From positions 252,050,484 through 252,114,483 of the forward strand of contig CAKMRJ010005412.1 in NCBI GenBank assembly GCA_928212115.1: a stretch of DNA of 64,000 nucleotides, written 5' to 3'. How positions within the stretch are numbered: position 1 is the first letter of the stretch; every line of letters begins with the position of its first letter. Of the stretch, positions 22,156 through 33,571 are shown piece by piece. The notes beneath the pieces were generated by a model. It searched no databases. It had not been told where the DNA came from and saw only the letters and a program-made list of their open reading frames with translations. The translations under genes were made by a program, and so were the position numbers. Source of the stretch: Lactuca virosa. Lineage: Eukaryota > Streptophyta > Magnoliopsida > Asterales > Asteraceae.

Positions 22156-24357
22156 TCTATACTTATAAAGCTTGCATTTTCCCTTGATTCTCATGTATTT
22201 GAAACCCCCACAAGAATTTGCTAACATCTCATACATTTGAAACCCCACACCTTTTCACCTTCTAAATAATTAATCACACATAATCAATGAGAATTCATAT
22301 GAGATAATGATAATCACATTAAAAATTTAAGCCACTCCATGAAGCTTATATTTCAAAGACTAAATATATTCAATTTTCGAGAGATAAATCCAACAGTTTA
22401 AATATTCATTAGTTGCATTACATTAAACATGTATTAAAATGTGTGTGGCATTATATTACAATATACTATTATTAATTAAGTGTGGAGTATTAATTTTGAA
22501 ATATAATTTTAAATATTACCTTTAATAAGACTACATACATCTATATTAACGGAATAATTATTTTGAATTCTTTATTAGTATAAAATATTTGTAAATCAAA
22601 AAATATTTACCCACATTTTGCGTATAAGGAGGCATTTTTCTAAGCACCTCATGCATTTGAAACTCCCATGCATTTTTCCTTTCACCACATTCATTTGAAA
22701 CTCTCATCACTTTTCAATTTCTTTCTAATAATGATTATAAGTTGGTTAATAAGGTTAAACAAAATATCAAACCTAAAGTCTAATCATATTTAAACTAAAT
22801 TTCAATATTAAAAAATATCTTTACTTCTACTTATAAAGTTATGTTTTTTTAACTTTTAACATATTAGTTTTAATATATGGTTGGATGTAAACCATTATCA
22901 TTTTAAAGTTTCAAATTTTGAAAATTTTGTATAAAATACTTAAATTATTAATTTAAATATAACATTATAGGTCAACTTAAATATAAATTTTAGTTTAACT
23001 TAAACAACAACGTTATTGTTATATTTAAAAAAAAAACATATATTTGTAAAGATTTCAACTATATAGGTCTTTCCTTTCATCATATTCATTTGAAACTCCC
23101 ATGCATTATTCCTTTCCCCACATTCATTTAAACTCCCATGAATTTTCAATTTCTTTCAAATAATGATTATATGCTGGTTAATAAGGTTAAATAAATATCA
23201 TACCTAAAGTGTAATCATATACAAACTAAATTTCAATATTAAAAAAATATCTTTACTTCTACATATAAAGTTATGTTTTTTAACTTTTAACATATTATAC
23301 TTAACTTAATAATTTTAATTTATTGTTGGATATAAAACATTATCATTTTAAAGCTTACAACTTTTGAACAATTTGTATAAAATACTTAAATTATTAATTT
23401 AAATAATATAATATTACAATATCAACTTAAATATAATTTTTAGTTTAACTTAAACAACCCAAAGAATATTTTGTAATATTTAAAAATGGTAAATTGTAGT
23501 TTCTTTCTAATACTGATTATAATTTGGTAAATGAGGTTAAATAAATATCAAATATAAAGTGTAACCATAAATAAACTAAATTTCAATAATAAAATAATAT
23601 ATTTACTTCTACTTATAAAGTTATGACTTTAACTTCTATCATATTATACTTAATTTATTATATTTAATATATTGTTGTATGTAAACCATTATCAGTTTAA
23701 AAATATAACTTTTGAACAGTTTGGACAAAATACTTAAATTGTTAATTTAAATATAACATTACAGTATCAACTTAAATATAAATTTCAGTTCCACATAAAA
23801 AACCCAATGAATATTTTGTGAATAGATAAAAGTGGTAAATTATAGTGTTAAATGCAAAAACTAAATTGTAATATCAATTTAACTAAAATATTTCCTAAAT
23901 ATATTTTTATAATCGGTAAAAGTTTTCAAATAAGTAGTATAAAATAAGTTAAAATAACAACAGTTAAAAATAACTCTATATAAATGATTATATTGTTACC
24001 TTTAAAATCAAAAAACAGTGTTTGATGTTTTAAATAATTATAATGATAGAATTTAAAACGTTAAAAAAATAAATTTTAAAAAATTAATTAACAATAACAA
24101 CTGTAAATAACATTAAACCATATATTATATTTAATTTTATTCATGAGTAACTCACGCGCAGAAGTCATTCAAACGGTTATTATTATACAATTATAATATA
24201 TGTATATATTATCATATAATTCAAAATAATCAATATATTATATCAATTTAGTATACAAATTATTATATCAAATTTAACAACAACGTTATTGTTATAGTTA
24301 AAAAGACATATTTCAACCATATAGGCCATTCTGCGCAACGCGCGGGCATTCGTCTAG
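22156..24357 (+). mobile_element. Non-autonomous Helitron 1
   Basis: The left end TCTATACTTATAAAG is the usual plant Helitron start. The right end has the hairpin GCGCAACGCGCG followed by 'ggcattcgt' and the terminal CTAG before T. Inside, a block recurs three times: 'ttctttc' with 'aataatgattata' starts near 22719, 23151 and 23501, so the periods are about 430 and 350 bp. No Rep/helicase coding sequence is seen. Inner copies of the 'catttgaaactcccatgca' start region suggest growth by internal duplication. Confidence 0.8.
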
Positions 24358-24799
24358 TATATTATAAAGGAAGCATTTTTTCTTTCACAACATTCATTTG
24401 AAACTCCAAACTTTTCATATTTCCATACAATATGCTTAATTTATTAACTTAAATATGCTTTTAGTTGTAAACATTATCATAAATAGAAGAATTTGTGACT
24501 TACCAATATGATATACTTAATTTGTTAACTTCAATATATAATTAAATAAATAACCTACATTAACTTATCAAATAAGCTTAAAAATTTAGTGTAAAATTTA
24601 AAACCTAAAGTAAAATATCAAATAATGTTTAAAAAAAATTCAATATATATTTTTTAACATAGTTAAAAGGAAAATATTAAATATAATAATTATAAAAGAA
24701 ACTAAATTAATGAATCGAATTAACTAAAAGGTGTTTGAAAACTATATTCTAACAATAAATTTTTAACCTATATCGCGCAACGCGCGGTAATTCGTCTAG
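24354..24799 (+). mobile_element. Non-autonomous Helitron 2, abutting Helitron 1
   Basis: It starts TCTAGTATATTATAAAGG, overlapping the CTAG end of Helitron 1, and ends with CGCGCAACGCGCGG, a short spacer and CTAG. It shares its first 60 bases with Helitron 1 ('cattcatttgaaactcc'). Confidence 0.72.
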
Positions 24800-26653
24800 T
24801 GTGTTGGTAATGATAGCACATGCTACCCCTTATTTACTCCCCACATATAAAGAAAAATTGAATTTTTTAGACATTTTATAAGGTATGCATGGGGAAAATC
24901 AAGTGTGCTCCATAGAGGTTAAATTAAAAATCTATTTAACCATTTAGTAGCCCAAGGTCAGCAGCAAAATAATCAAAGGTCAGCAGTAAAATAATCGAAG
25001 GAAAAGAAATTTGTTTTTTTTCCTGTTCCCTGCTTCACTTCGTGGCTTTTTTTTAGGTTCTCCCGCATTCACATTTACTTGGCTAATTCGCTTCTCTTTT
25101 TTCCACTAGTAAGAATAAAAAAAGTATTATTTATTTACATTGATTTTTAATGTTTTATTACTTTATTTTAATTTAGTCGTTTAATTTGTAAACTTAAAAT
25201 TCACTAATTACTTGTTTACTTTTTATGTTATCGGTGAAATTAAGTTTAAATCTTCAATAGTAAATTTTTAATTGTGTTTGTAGGGTTCCATTGGAAATCG
25301 GTGATGATTTTTAAATCTCTAAATGAATGTTATATTTTTTAAATTGACTTCGGTTTTGTCTTCACAACTGCAACCGTTGAAAAACGTTTTTCCGCAATGA
25401 AGTTCTGATAAAATGAGTGATGATTTTTTGAACAATGTTTTGATTTTTACTGTTGGAAAAGAACTATTTATAAATGTTAAGATCGAACGAGTGATAGAGT
25501 GCTTTCGAAAATAGGTAAACGAAGAAGTCAACTTTATAATGTAAGACTTTTACGTTTGTTTGTTATAACTAATAAAACCGCAATAAAAAAAACATCTTAC
25601 TACTTTTATGGAGATTTTTTGTGCTACCCCTAGCAAAACTTTTTAGTTCCGCCACTGATTGTGATGTAAATTTGTCTCAAACTGACATATATTAGAGTTT
25701 AGACACGGTAAATTTCCGGTCTCAAAAATTAGTTTTCTTTATAATGTTATAAGTTTTTTACTTCATAGGTCATAATACTTAAATATAAGTTTCTAAGGTT
25801 GCACGGTGTGGTGCCATTGGCATCACATACCATCTAGATTTCTTTTTCAACAATCAATTATTTGCCGATGAAATTATATATTAAGGGATGATGTCATCTG
25901 TAAAGAGAAGATAAAAAAGAAGGTAAACGGAAAAGAGAAAGAGAGAATGTCGTCAATGAACATTCACCGTTGAAGATTACGGATGGTGAAATATTGAGTG
26001 AGAGGCGGTGTTTACCGTCGGCAATAGGTCTCACATAGAAATGTCGGCGATAAAAACTCTGCCACACCTTAAAGATTAAGTATGTTCAAAATGGCTTGAT
26101 TTTAATAAATCATATCTTTTTTTTTTTTACTATAATTGATACTATAAATGTATCCACCGTTAATTGTAATCGTCATAAATCATCGATTTCAATGAATAGT
26201 ATTCATTGCTTGTCTCATTAGAAAATATCACCAAAATATGTAATTCCGAAAGTTTCTAGTCTATATTTAGATTTCATTTTACAAATTTAATTTTTATTAC
26301 ATATCCGTTTTCAAGGCGTTATGGCACTTCACCAGAAAGAAGCTTTTGGTGGAGTCTAGCTTTCCTGAATGTGCGTACTTAGATTATAGTCACGCAATCG
26401 TCTTTGAATGTATACGTCGTACTAACTTGACAACGCATGTATACAAGAAAGTTCTCAAAGGGTGAAAAAATTGAGCATCTTCACTTATAAACACCAAGAA
26501 GAACATTCACATGATTAAAAACTCGATACAGGTTGTCAAAGCAATCATTTCATTTGAACTACAAACCTAACTTTGATCCAGTTTCAGTTCAGGAGCCTAA
26601 ATCTTAAGTTCCTTAATGTAACCCATATCTCCTTTTTTAGTAGAAAAAGTTGT
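24800..26653. other. Intergenic stretch downstream of the VAMP gene
   Basis: No coding sequence was recognised. The 'gctacccct' and 'ttccgccactg' traces near 24825 and 25620-25660 could be the ends of a decayed hAT-type element, but the inverted repeats are poor. The rest is AT-rich. Confidence 0.45.
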
Positions 26654-27868
26654 TTACGTTAAACAAGCAGGAAGTGTAAGCCCATGGCAAGCAAATGCAA
26701 CCACAACATATACCACCACCAGTAGAAGAAATATCAAAGCAAACCTGCAATTTGGATTTAGAAATCCAACATTAAGTTAGCAATTCAATAAAGTAATTGT
26801 AATATAGAAGTTGATGATAGAAAGAGAAATTACATGAGCTTGACATTTCTCCACCAAATTGAGTTCCTGAATTTTCTAGATTGCTTTTTAAAGCGAAAAG
26901 TATTACTTTGCATAGTGGCAGTTTTATCAACAAGTAGCTCCAATCGATCACCTCTCTCTAGAACTTTGTCAATGTTCTGTATCATGACTGTGCGCACCTG
27001 TTTACAAAACCATAATCAACAATTGTAATCTGAAATATATGAAGAAATGATTAATTAAAAATGTATGATTTGTAATTGTAGAAGAAGAAGAAGAAGCTGC
27101 TGACCTGGCTCATTTCACCTTTTATACGGTTTATCCTATCTGCATTAGGATCATTTGAGTAATACTCCATTTGTTGGTTAAGAACCCTTGAAAATTCATC
27201 ATTCATGCCATAAGCCTGGGCTGATAATACTGCTCGACCATAAGTCCTCACAAATTTTTGATGAATGTCTTCAAGAAAAGCAAAAGGAATCCTTCCTGCA
27301 AAATAATAATGTATCAGATACTTTGTCCATATTCTGCAAATCATCAAGTGGCTAATTCAAGCAAAAACCAAACAACAATTAGAGTGTTCAACAATGTTAC
27401 TTTGAGAAGTTTAAATTACCCAAGATTATTTAATTTCAACTTCCTTTTCAATTCCCTATATAGGAGCAATTCAGTTAACGCAAAATCCTGAATTTTAAAA
27501 TTCCAACTTTTGTAACATAATTTTCTATGATCAAAGATCTATGGAAGAAATTCAATTTACACGCGCAACTAACAATTCCGGAACAATTGCATGACTTTAA
27601 ATTGAACGAAAAAAAAACATATGAATTCTAAGAGGATGATGTTTAGCTTACTTCCGGCGACGTCGTCGGCCATACAGAGAACCGTGAGCCCATCAGTACG
27701 CTTAACATGGAAAATATACCGATCTTGCGAGTACGAAACGTTCAGATCATTATTTCCCGGGATTTTCTCGAGAACTTGCCTCGCAATCGTGCTCGCGTTC
27801 GTCTGCGAGCTATTGAATTCCGCCAACGCCACAGATCCTCTCGCCACCAATGCGTAAAGAATTGTCAT
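26654..27868 (-). CDS. VAMP71: R-SNARE, VAMP71 group (longin-type vesicle-associated membrane protein)
   Basis: Four exons on the minus strand join in frame with GT-AG introns: 27652-27868, 27105-27295, 26834-26997 and 26654-26744, giving 220 aa, close to the usual 219-221 of plant VAMP711-713. The start is MTILYALVARG. Residues 1 to about 110 form the longin domain ('RYIFHVKRTDGLTVLCMADD'). Residues about 125-185 form the R-SNARE helix with the zero-layer Arg at about 151 in VLERGDRLELL. WWRNVKLM precedes the membrane anchor, about residues 192-212, in exon 4. Known members of this group act in fusion at the vacuole, where the arginine joins three Q-SNARE helices. No disabling change was seen. 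Reading through the third donor would stop at once and lose the anchor. Splice sites are predicted, and the exact paralogue is uncertain. Confidence 0.95.
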
Positions 27869-28291
27869 TCTCCGTCAATAGCCCTAACTCTCCTCTCGAT
27901 CTAAACAATGATCCAACTGTAACCGAGAGAAAAATTAGGGCTTTTGGGAGGAATTAGATTGTTATGAAATGGATTTGGAGAGGGTGGGAGGGGATCGGAA
28001 GTAGACGAAAGCTAGGGTTTCAACATGTAAATATTGGTTTTTCTCCGTTGGGACCCTTCCATGGTTGGCATCCATCTTCGGTTCCGAGCTTTATGAACCT
28101 AGTCAAATCCCTATAGCCTGCAAATCAATCTAACTGCTTAATTTTTTTTTTCAAAACGTAAAAAGTAGGCCCAAATACAAGAAATGGTAAACTTTGCTTT
28201 TACACTAAATTACATTGGTCCATAGGGTGGTAAATTGTGTTTTTGGTTCTTAAATCTTCTAACTTGGCCTATTTTTGTAATTTTTTTTGTC
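27869..28291 (-). promoter_or_regulatory. 5' flank of the VAMP gene
   Basis: This is the upstream region of the minus-strand gene. The first 150 bases are moderately GC and probably 5' untranslated. No convincing TATA box was seen, so a TATA-less promoter is possible. The distal part is ordinary AT-rich DNA up to a SINE. Confidence 0.4.
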
Positions 28292-28303
28292 ACGATTTTG
28301 TTA

Positions 28304-28438
28304 ATTTTTTTTAAACGGCAAATCTAACTTACTTTTAAACTACACATTAAATCCACTTATGTCCACGACAAGACTTGAACCCTCAACCTCAAGGAGGGAG
28401 GGCAACACCGGATACCGCTGGGCTAGAAGCTCTTTCGT
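28304..28438 (-). mobile_element. tRNA-derived SINE (about 135 bp)
   Basis: On the minus strand a pol III A box (TAGCCCAGCGGTA) and a B box (GGTTCAAGTC) are spaced as in a tRNA-derived SINE. The element ends in an A-rich tail (T-run at 28304-28313 on the plus strand). Near-identical flanks, ACGATTTTGTTA (28292-28303) and ACGGTTTTGTTA (28439-28450), are the target duplication. Confidence 0.8.
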
Positions 28439-28472
28439 ACGGTTTTGTTATCCAATGAACCGATTATTATTA

Positions 28473-28839
28473 GGGGATAGGGAATATATACATTACAGTC
28501 ACACCTAAGCTTAGATACTAAACATCTAAAATATTTCGTTTTAACTTAGTAATTATATTCGATTTGGTTTTCACTTGGTAAATATATTGTCCCCGATAAC
28601 ATTTATTTCCTACATTATCGTTTTACAATCCCTGCTTTCTTTCCTCCATTATCGTTTATTATTTCACCTCAGTGAACAATATTGTTTTCCACTGTCACGA
28701 AGGTCGTAGATTATGAATCCACATCTTCAAGTGTTAATCGTAAATCCCTTAATCGCAATCTTTATATAGCAAAACAACGTATTTTCATAAGATTTAGTAC
28801 CAAGCTTAGATGGGGCTGTAATGTATATTCACTTTTCCC
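28473..28839. mobile_element. Mutator-type MITE (367 bp)
   Basis: The left end GGGGATAGGGAATATA and the reverse complement of the right end, GGGAAAAGTGAATATA, are terminal inverted repeats that continue through 'cattacag' and 'taagctt'. Both sides carry the 9-bp direct repeat TTATTATTA (28464-28472 and 28840-28848), the length typical of Mutator-like elements. Confidence 0.8.
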
Positions 28840-28848
28840 TTATTATTA

Positions 28849-29532
28849 ACCCTTATTGAATATTATTTTATATATATATTTTTTGTTTTTATTATTTCTT
28901 TATTTATTTAATTAAAATATTTAGGCCTCACTTACCTTATTCTTCCATTGAAACCAACGATTTACTTGGGTGCGTGTTGCTAAATTGATACTCCTAATCT
29001 TATGGATACATTTATTAAAATTCAATCTATAATTAAGTATTTATAATTAATTTTTTTTCAGAAAACAATGTAATTTCAACCAATAAAAATACTTCAAAAA
29101 CTAAGTAGGGTGTTTATATTGTAAATGAATGTCTCTTTTAAGTTTTAACCAACCCTTTTGTACTTTTATAAGATGACATTGTTGAAAAAAATGTAATATT
29201 GAAAATTTGGAAGGAAAATGAGTAAATGCCTAAATGGTGGACTTTGGATTTTGGAAGGAAACGGAGGTATGTCTATTCAAATAATAAAAAGTTTTATAAA
29301 AAATTACTACCGAAAATACTTTAAATAAGGTAAATAATGTTATGATTCTTGTTTAATGTTTGGCAAGTTTAATTCATTTTTGAACACCAAATAGAAAATA
29401 TAAGGAGAAATTATAAAGATTTTTTTTTCTTTGGAAGCCAAAATTTTATTAAAATTATATAGCCGATACATGTTTATTCATTAACTTGAATAATTTTTAA
29501 ATAACTGAATCTTTAAAGTAATCACATTTATA
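28849..29532. other. AT-rich intergenic stretch
   Basis: I see no gene, RNA or recognisable repeat here. Confidence 0.6.
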
Positions 29533-30205
29533 ATTTATAATTGGTGCTTACGTACACACCAAACACATTTTTGTACTTTAACTGGTGTATGCTTCAAAAA
29601 AATTTATCAAGAAAACTACAATTGTCTATGGGATACCTAAATTTACACTAACATGTTTTTAAGTCAATGGATGTAATGTTTTAGTATACTCACGATGAGG
29701 CCACATGTTAGCAGGGGCGGACCTAGAGGTGGTCCACGGTGGCACCGGCAACCCCTAACTTTTCTGGACGCAGTCGAAAAATTTTCAAAAATTTTCAAAA
29801 TTTTTATTTTTTCTACTACCGTGCAACCCCTAACTCTCCCGTACAACCCCTACTGTAAAATTCTGCGTCCGCCCCTACATGTTGCTTCCATTAACATGTA
29901 AAATGTTAGTCCTATAAGTATCTAGAGTTTATAATTGGTACTTAGGAACACAACAAACATATTTTTGTACTTTTAAGTAGGTATGAGTAAAAAATATTTA
30001 TCGAGAAAACTACAAATTATCTACCAGGATGACATACTGACATACGTAAATATACGGCAACATGTCTTCTTCTTTAGGTTTAAAGCCTTCCATTCATCCT
30101 CCTAATCAATGGATGTAATGGTTTAATATATTTAGGGTGAGTCTATATGATGCTTCCATTAACATGTAAAATGTTAGTCCTATAAGCATCTATAAGTTTG
30201 TCCTC
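29533..30205. repeat. Diverged tandem duplication
   Basis: The unit starting 'tttataattggt.cttac/gg' with 'ttttgtactttaa' occurs near 29533 and again near 29929. Both copies contain 'gcttccattaacatg' and 'aaaatgttagtcctataag'. The first copy is longer because a small hAT-type MITE sits in it (29711-29876). Confidence 0.8.
29711..29876. mobile_element. hAT-type MITE (166 bp)
   Basis: The termini GCAGGGGCGGACC and the reverse complement of 'ggacgcagaa...cgcccct' style ends (GTCCGCCCCT) form a short inverted repeat typical of hAT elements. An 8-bp near-duplication flanks it: ACATGTTA (29703-29710) and ACATGTTG (29877-29884). The second copy of the surrounding duplication lacks the insert. Confidence 0.78.
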
Positions 30206-30655
30206 TGTTTAACAAGGACTATTAAAATCTTGTGGATTCAAGTGGATGTAAATATTGGCAGCTTGTGCATGAACTCAATCTACATCCGGAAATTCCCAAA
30301 GATGACAAGTGCAATAGTAGTCATCCTAGTCCACTTTGTAAGATGAATAACCATACCTTATTTCAAAAATAACCTTCTGCCAACAATCAATTTCCAATAC
30401 TTGCATTTGTAATTAACCATAACAAAGGTAAAGTTAAGTCTTTAATATCACTTAATTGGAGATTTATAACCTAAATAGTCATACCTTATTTTCCTTCTAA
30501 AGTCCATTTTCTTCATAATGACTGGACAAATGTTAGAACTCCATTTATAGGTTTATCTGGCATGTGATGAAACTTGTCAATCATGTAAATTCTCATTTCT
30601 TCAAGCATGCTAAAGCAAAGTTTTTTTTTCTATAATCAATGATTATGAAATTAAA
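30206..30655. other. Intergenic stretch without recognised content
   Basis: I see no gene or repeat that can be named. Base composition is unremarkable. Confidence 0.5.
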
Positions 30656-30660
30656 ACACT
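30656..30660. repeat. Target site duplication ACACT (left)
   Basis: ACACT precedes TGTTGGTG and is repeated at 31376-31380 after TTCCAACA. Confidence 0.88.
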
Positions 30661-31375
30661 TGTTGGTGATTTTAGTGTCACCATGTCATTTTAAGTAATT
30701 GGAACTAACATGTGAGCTAAGGGGTTTCATAATTTGTACTCTAATATATATGTACGGGGTTGTGCGGACTGCACGCATGTATAAGATCGGATTAGGAGCC
30801 GGTTCGACGACTAGTTGGGGGTCCGGGGGCAGCGCCCCTGGGTCCGGGGTTTCCAAAGGGGCAGCGCCCCTTTGGCCGAGTCTAGGGGTAGCGCCCCTAG
30901 CGGGGTCCAAGGGGCAGAGCCCCTGACTGGGGTCCCGCTCCTCATTAAATCCGGATTTACATATGGGAACATAGTGGAAAATTCAATTTCTTGAGGGTGA
31001 TTATGGCAAAACTAACGAAACTCGTTAGTTTTGGTAACCTTAAATCCTCATTAAATATGGATTAATATTACTTGCTTCCAAAGCAACTAATGACGGCCCA
31101 ACCCTAATGAAACCCTAATCTTGTTTAATATATAAACAACTCTTCCTCTACAGAAGAGGGTTACGATCTTAAGCTCTCGTTTTTCATCATACTTTCACAT
31201 AATCCTCTAGCATATTGGCTTACGTTTTCTGTGCCTAGAAACGTAAGTGTCCACTTGGATTATCCTAGGCTGAATTTCTTGTAACCCAGGCATAGGGTAG
31301 AAATATCAGTTCGGAAAGTGATATCACGATCCAAGTTGGTATCCAGATCTCCACCACAAACCCTAATTTCCAACA
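30661..31375 (+). mobile_element. Copia-type solo LTR K (715 bp)
   Basis: It starts TGTTGGTGATTTTAG, ends TTCCAACA and has perfect ACACT duplications outside. A TATA box (TTAATATATAAAC) lies at about 31125. At 30828-30927 four GC-rich hairpins follow one another, each with a GGGGCAGCGCCCC-like core, in otherwise AT-rich DNA. No internal region is left. Confidence 0.88.
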
Positions 31376-31547
31376 ACACTCACAAATGTCATTTTCCATA
31401 TCTTCACAAATCCATCTTAAGCAAGAAATTTACATGTATGATACTTGTTGCAGCAACCTAAAACATGTTTTTAGCTCTAAACCAATGTATGCATTCTTGA
31501 AGTTTTCATAAATGTGTCGTGCATATTACCTATGTTCAACATGAGGT

Positions 31548-31770
31548 ATGAATTCAGTAGCTGAGGCAGCCACTTTAAGTGGGGTGCATGGCCCCACTAA
31601 GAGGTGGGTCCCACCACATTTAGCACCCACTTTTAAATCAAATATCCCTATTGATATTTTTTTCTGAAAATAACCCAACTTTTTTTTAATTTCACAATTT
31701 TATACTGGTATGTATTTTTTTTATCAATAATGAACCCTGGTTATATTTCGTTTTGGATCCACCACTGGGT
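31548..31770. mobile_element. Possible decayed hAT-type element
   Basis: The right end 'ggatccaccactg' and the left 'cagtagctgaggcagcc' resemble hAT termini, and GGTATGA occurs just outside on both sides (31542-31548 and about 31769-31775). The inverted repeats are imperfect, so this is tentative. Confidence 0.4.
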
Positions 31771-31836
31771 ATGATGTCTTTCACAACTTTTAGAAAGACC
31801 CTAAAACATATAGACAATGGTCAATTGGTTGATTTG

Positions 31837-32274
31837 TTAGATAAGTGCATACAAATTAATAAACAAAAGAACTATCCCTACACTATGTTGGTTTGAAATG
31901 ACCATTAGCCCCCTTACAACATCAATTCCTATGTCTTCAACCAAAAGTTCCAAAACTAGTCCAAATGATTTGTCTTCCATGCCTACTACAACACATGTTA
32001 TTGGATAAATATGATTCTCGGTTTCTCTTATGATAACAGTCAAAAGTTTACCTTTAACTTGAACCTTTAAGAAACAATCATCTAGTCTTATTAAATGTAT
32101 ACAAACTTTATTCCACACATCCCTTATTTCCTTGAAACAAACATAAAACCTTTGAAAATAATCCTTCTTAACACTAACATCAAATTTGCATGTATTAGTT
32201 GGGTTAGACCTCAAAAGTTTGCATAAATAATCCCATACATTGGCATAAAGGTCTTCTAGTTTACTCTCAATCAT
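31837..32274 (-). pseudogene. MULE (MuDR-type) transposase fragment
   Basis: An open minus-strand frame of 145 aa matches the middle of plant MuDR-type transposases. It shows 'DYLCKLLRSNPTNTCK', 'RFYVCFKEIRDVWN', 'IRLDDCFLKVQVKGKLLT' and 'YPITCVVVGMEDK' in the expected order. The catalytic-type Asp in 'LDDCFLK' (usually LDGCFLK) is visible. Both the N-terminal part and the rest of the catalytic core are missing, and the end reads out of the family after 'GLMVISNQHS'. This is a dead fragment, not a gene. Confidence 0.82.
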
Positions 32275-32610
32275 TTATCTTGCCTTTATCCTTTTCTTGT
32301 GAAATTATTCTTGTGAAACATAGATTTTCTTACATATTAAAACAAATGTTTAACAAATTCTATAATTCCAAAATTTATAATGGATACAATGATTTTTAGC
32401 ATAATAAATCTTTTCTTAGTTCTAATATCATTTTCAATATGGTTAATCTCGAGAAGTTCAAAACTCTATATATTTGCATAAGATATTCACTTTTCCGTGA
32501 ATTTTATTTCTTTCTTCATAACAGTAACCTATTTCTTTTTTGTGGATCTCTAGTACGAGAGCATCTCTATTTGTCGTGATTTTGTAACACCTTTTTTGAC
32601 CTCTCTCTTA

Positions 32611-32992
32611 AAAGGTGTTTAAGATTTCATTTAAAAACAACTTATTGACTTATTAGCTATTTGAAAAGTCAATAAGTTAAAAAAAAATGTTTGAGAATAT
32701 GAAAATGATTTTTAAAATAACTTTTCATCAACCCTTTAAAAATGAGATTTCAATAAGATAGGAATTTTAACTTTTCAAAACTCATAATGATTTTTTGGAT
32801 TGTAAAAGCTAAAATATCCCTTCAAAAATCTATAAGTTAAGACAAACATCTTTTTACTTATTGACTTACTGACTTTTCCCACCACAAAAACTAATACAGA
32901 TACTCTTTTAAAAACTCATTTACCTACAACCATAAGTCAATAAGTTATTTTGCCTAAAAATTCTTTTGAGTTTCAAAATAAAATCCCAAACA
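32611..32992. mobile_element. hAT-type MITE (382 bp)
   Basis: Left and right ends are inverted copies. GTGTTTAAGATTT and AACTTATTGACTTAT on the left match GTGTTTGGGATTT and AACTTATTGACTTAT on the reverse of the right. The flanks CTCTCTTA (32603-32610) and CTCTGTTA (32993-33000) differ by one base and look like an 8-bp target duplication. Confidence 0.7.
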
Positions 32993-33000
32993 CTCTGTTA

Positions 33001-33255
33001 GTCTTCCTCATATCTCAACAGAGCTTCAAGATATAATTGGACATTAGGGAATGGTTTAAACATTGAACAATGAAAATTTTTGTCTTCATAATGATAACAA
33101 CATTTTCTAGTATTAAAGGAGATTGCAACTGGTTTCCCTTTTCTTAGACTTCTTAGATGAGACATTTTTTCTTAACAAAGATATAGGAAATGGATGTGAA
33201 TCACCTTATGATTTTAACGTTTATTTATAGTAGTTTGATAAGGTGTTAGGTGGGA
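33001..33255. other. Unassigned spacer before the LTR nest
   Basis: No gene was seen. Confidence 0.5.
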
Positions 33256-33566
33256 TGTAACATCTACTTTTAGGACATTTCTTATTTTGGGATTTTGGGT
33301 CACAATGCGATTAAGTAAAGATCTTGGTCTTTAAAGGAATAGAGTTTAGGCATACAACAAGAGTCACAAAGACAACAAACACATATCATATCCTAGTGGG
33401 TCGGCATTGGTGTCTTCGACCCACGGGTACAGTGAAGAGACTTAGCTGAATCACAAAGCTGACAACCCTCAGCTCAAAGCCACGCAGTCGCCGCTACAAC
33501 ACTCCTATCACAACATACAAGGTTAAACCTTAGACTACATACCGAAATCAACTATTTTAGCCAAAA
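33256..33566 (-). mobile_element. LTR B, left piece
   Basis: It starts TGTAACATCTAC and contains a block resembling one in LTR H (33390-33440 'gtgggtcggcattggtg' versus 'atgggccggccttggtg' at 5088). The right piece is at 45292-46628. LTR A inserted between them. The left border is uncertain because no target duplication was found. Confidence 0.5.
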
Positions 33567-33571
33567 GTCAA
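33567..33571. repeat. Target site duplication GTCAA (left)
   Basis: GTCAA precedes TGTAACGCCCG and is repeated at 45287-45291 after GATGTCACA. It marks the insertion of LTR A. Confidence 0.9.

Noticed and set aside
28371..28430. Possible tRNA gene
   Set aside because: A and B boxes are present, but no cloverleaf with acceptor stem was found. The A-rich tail and target duplication show a SINE.
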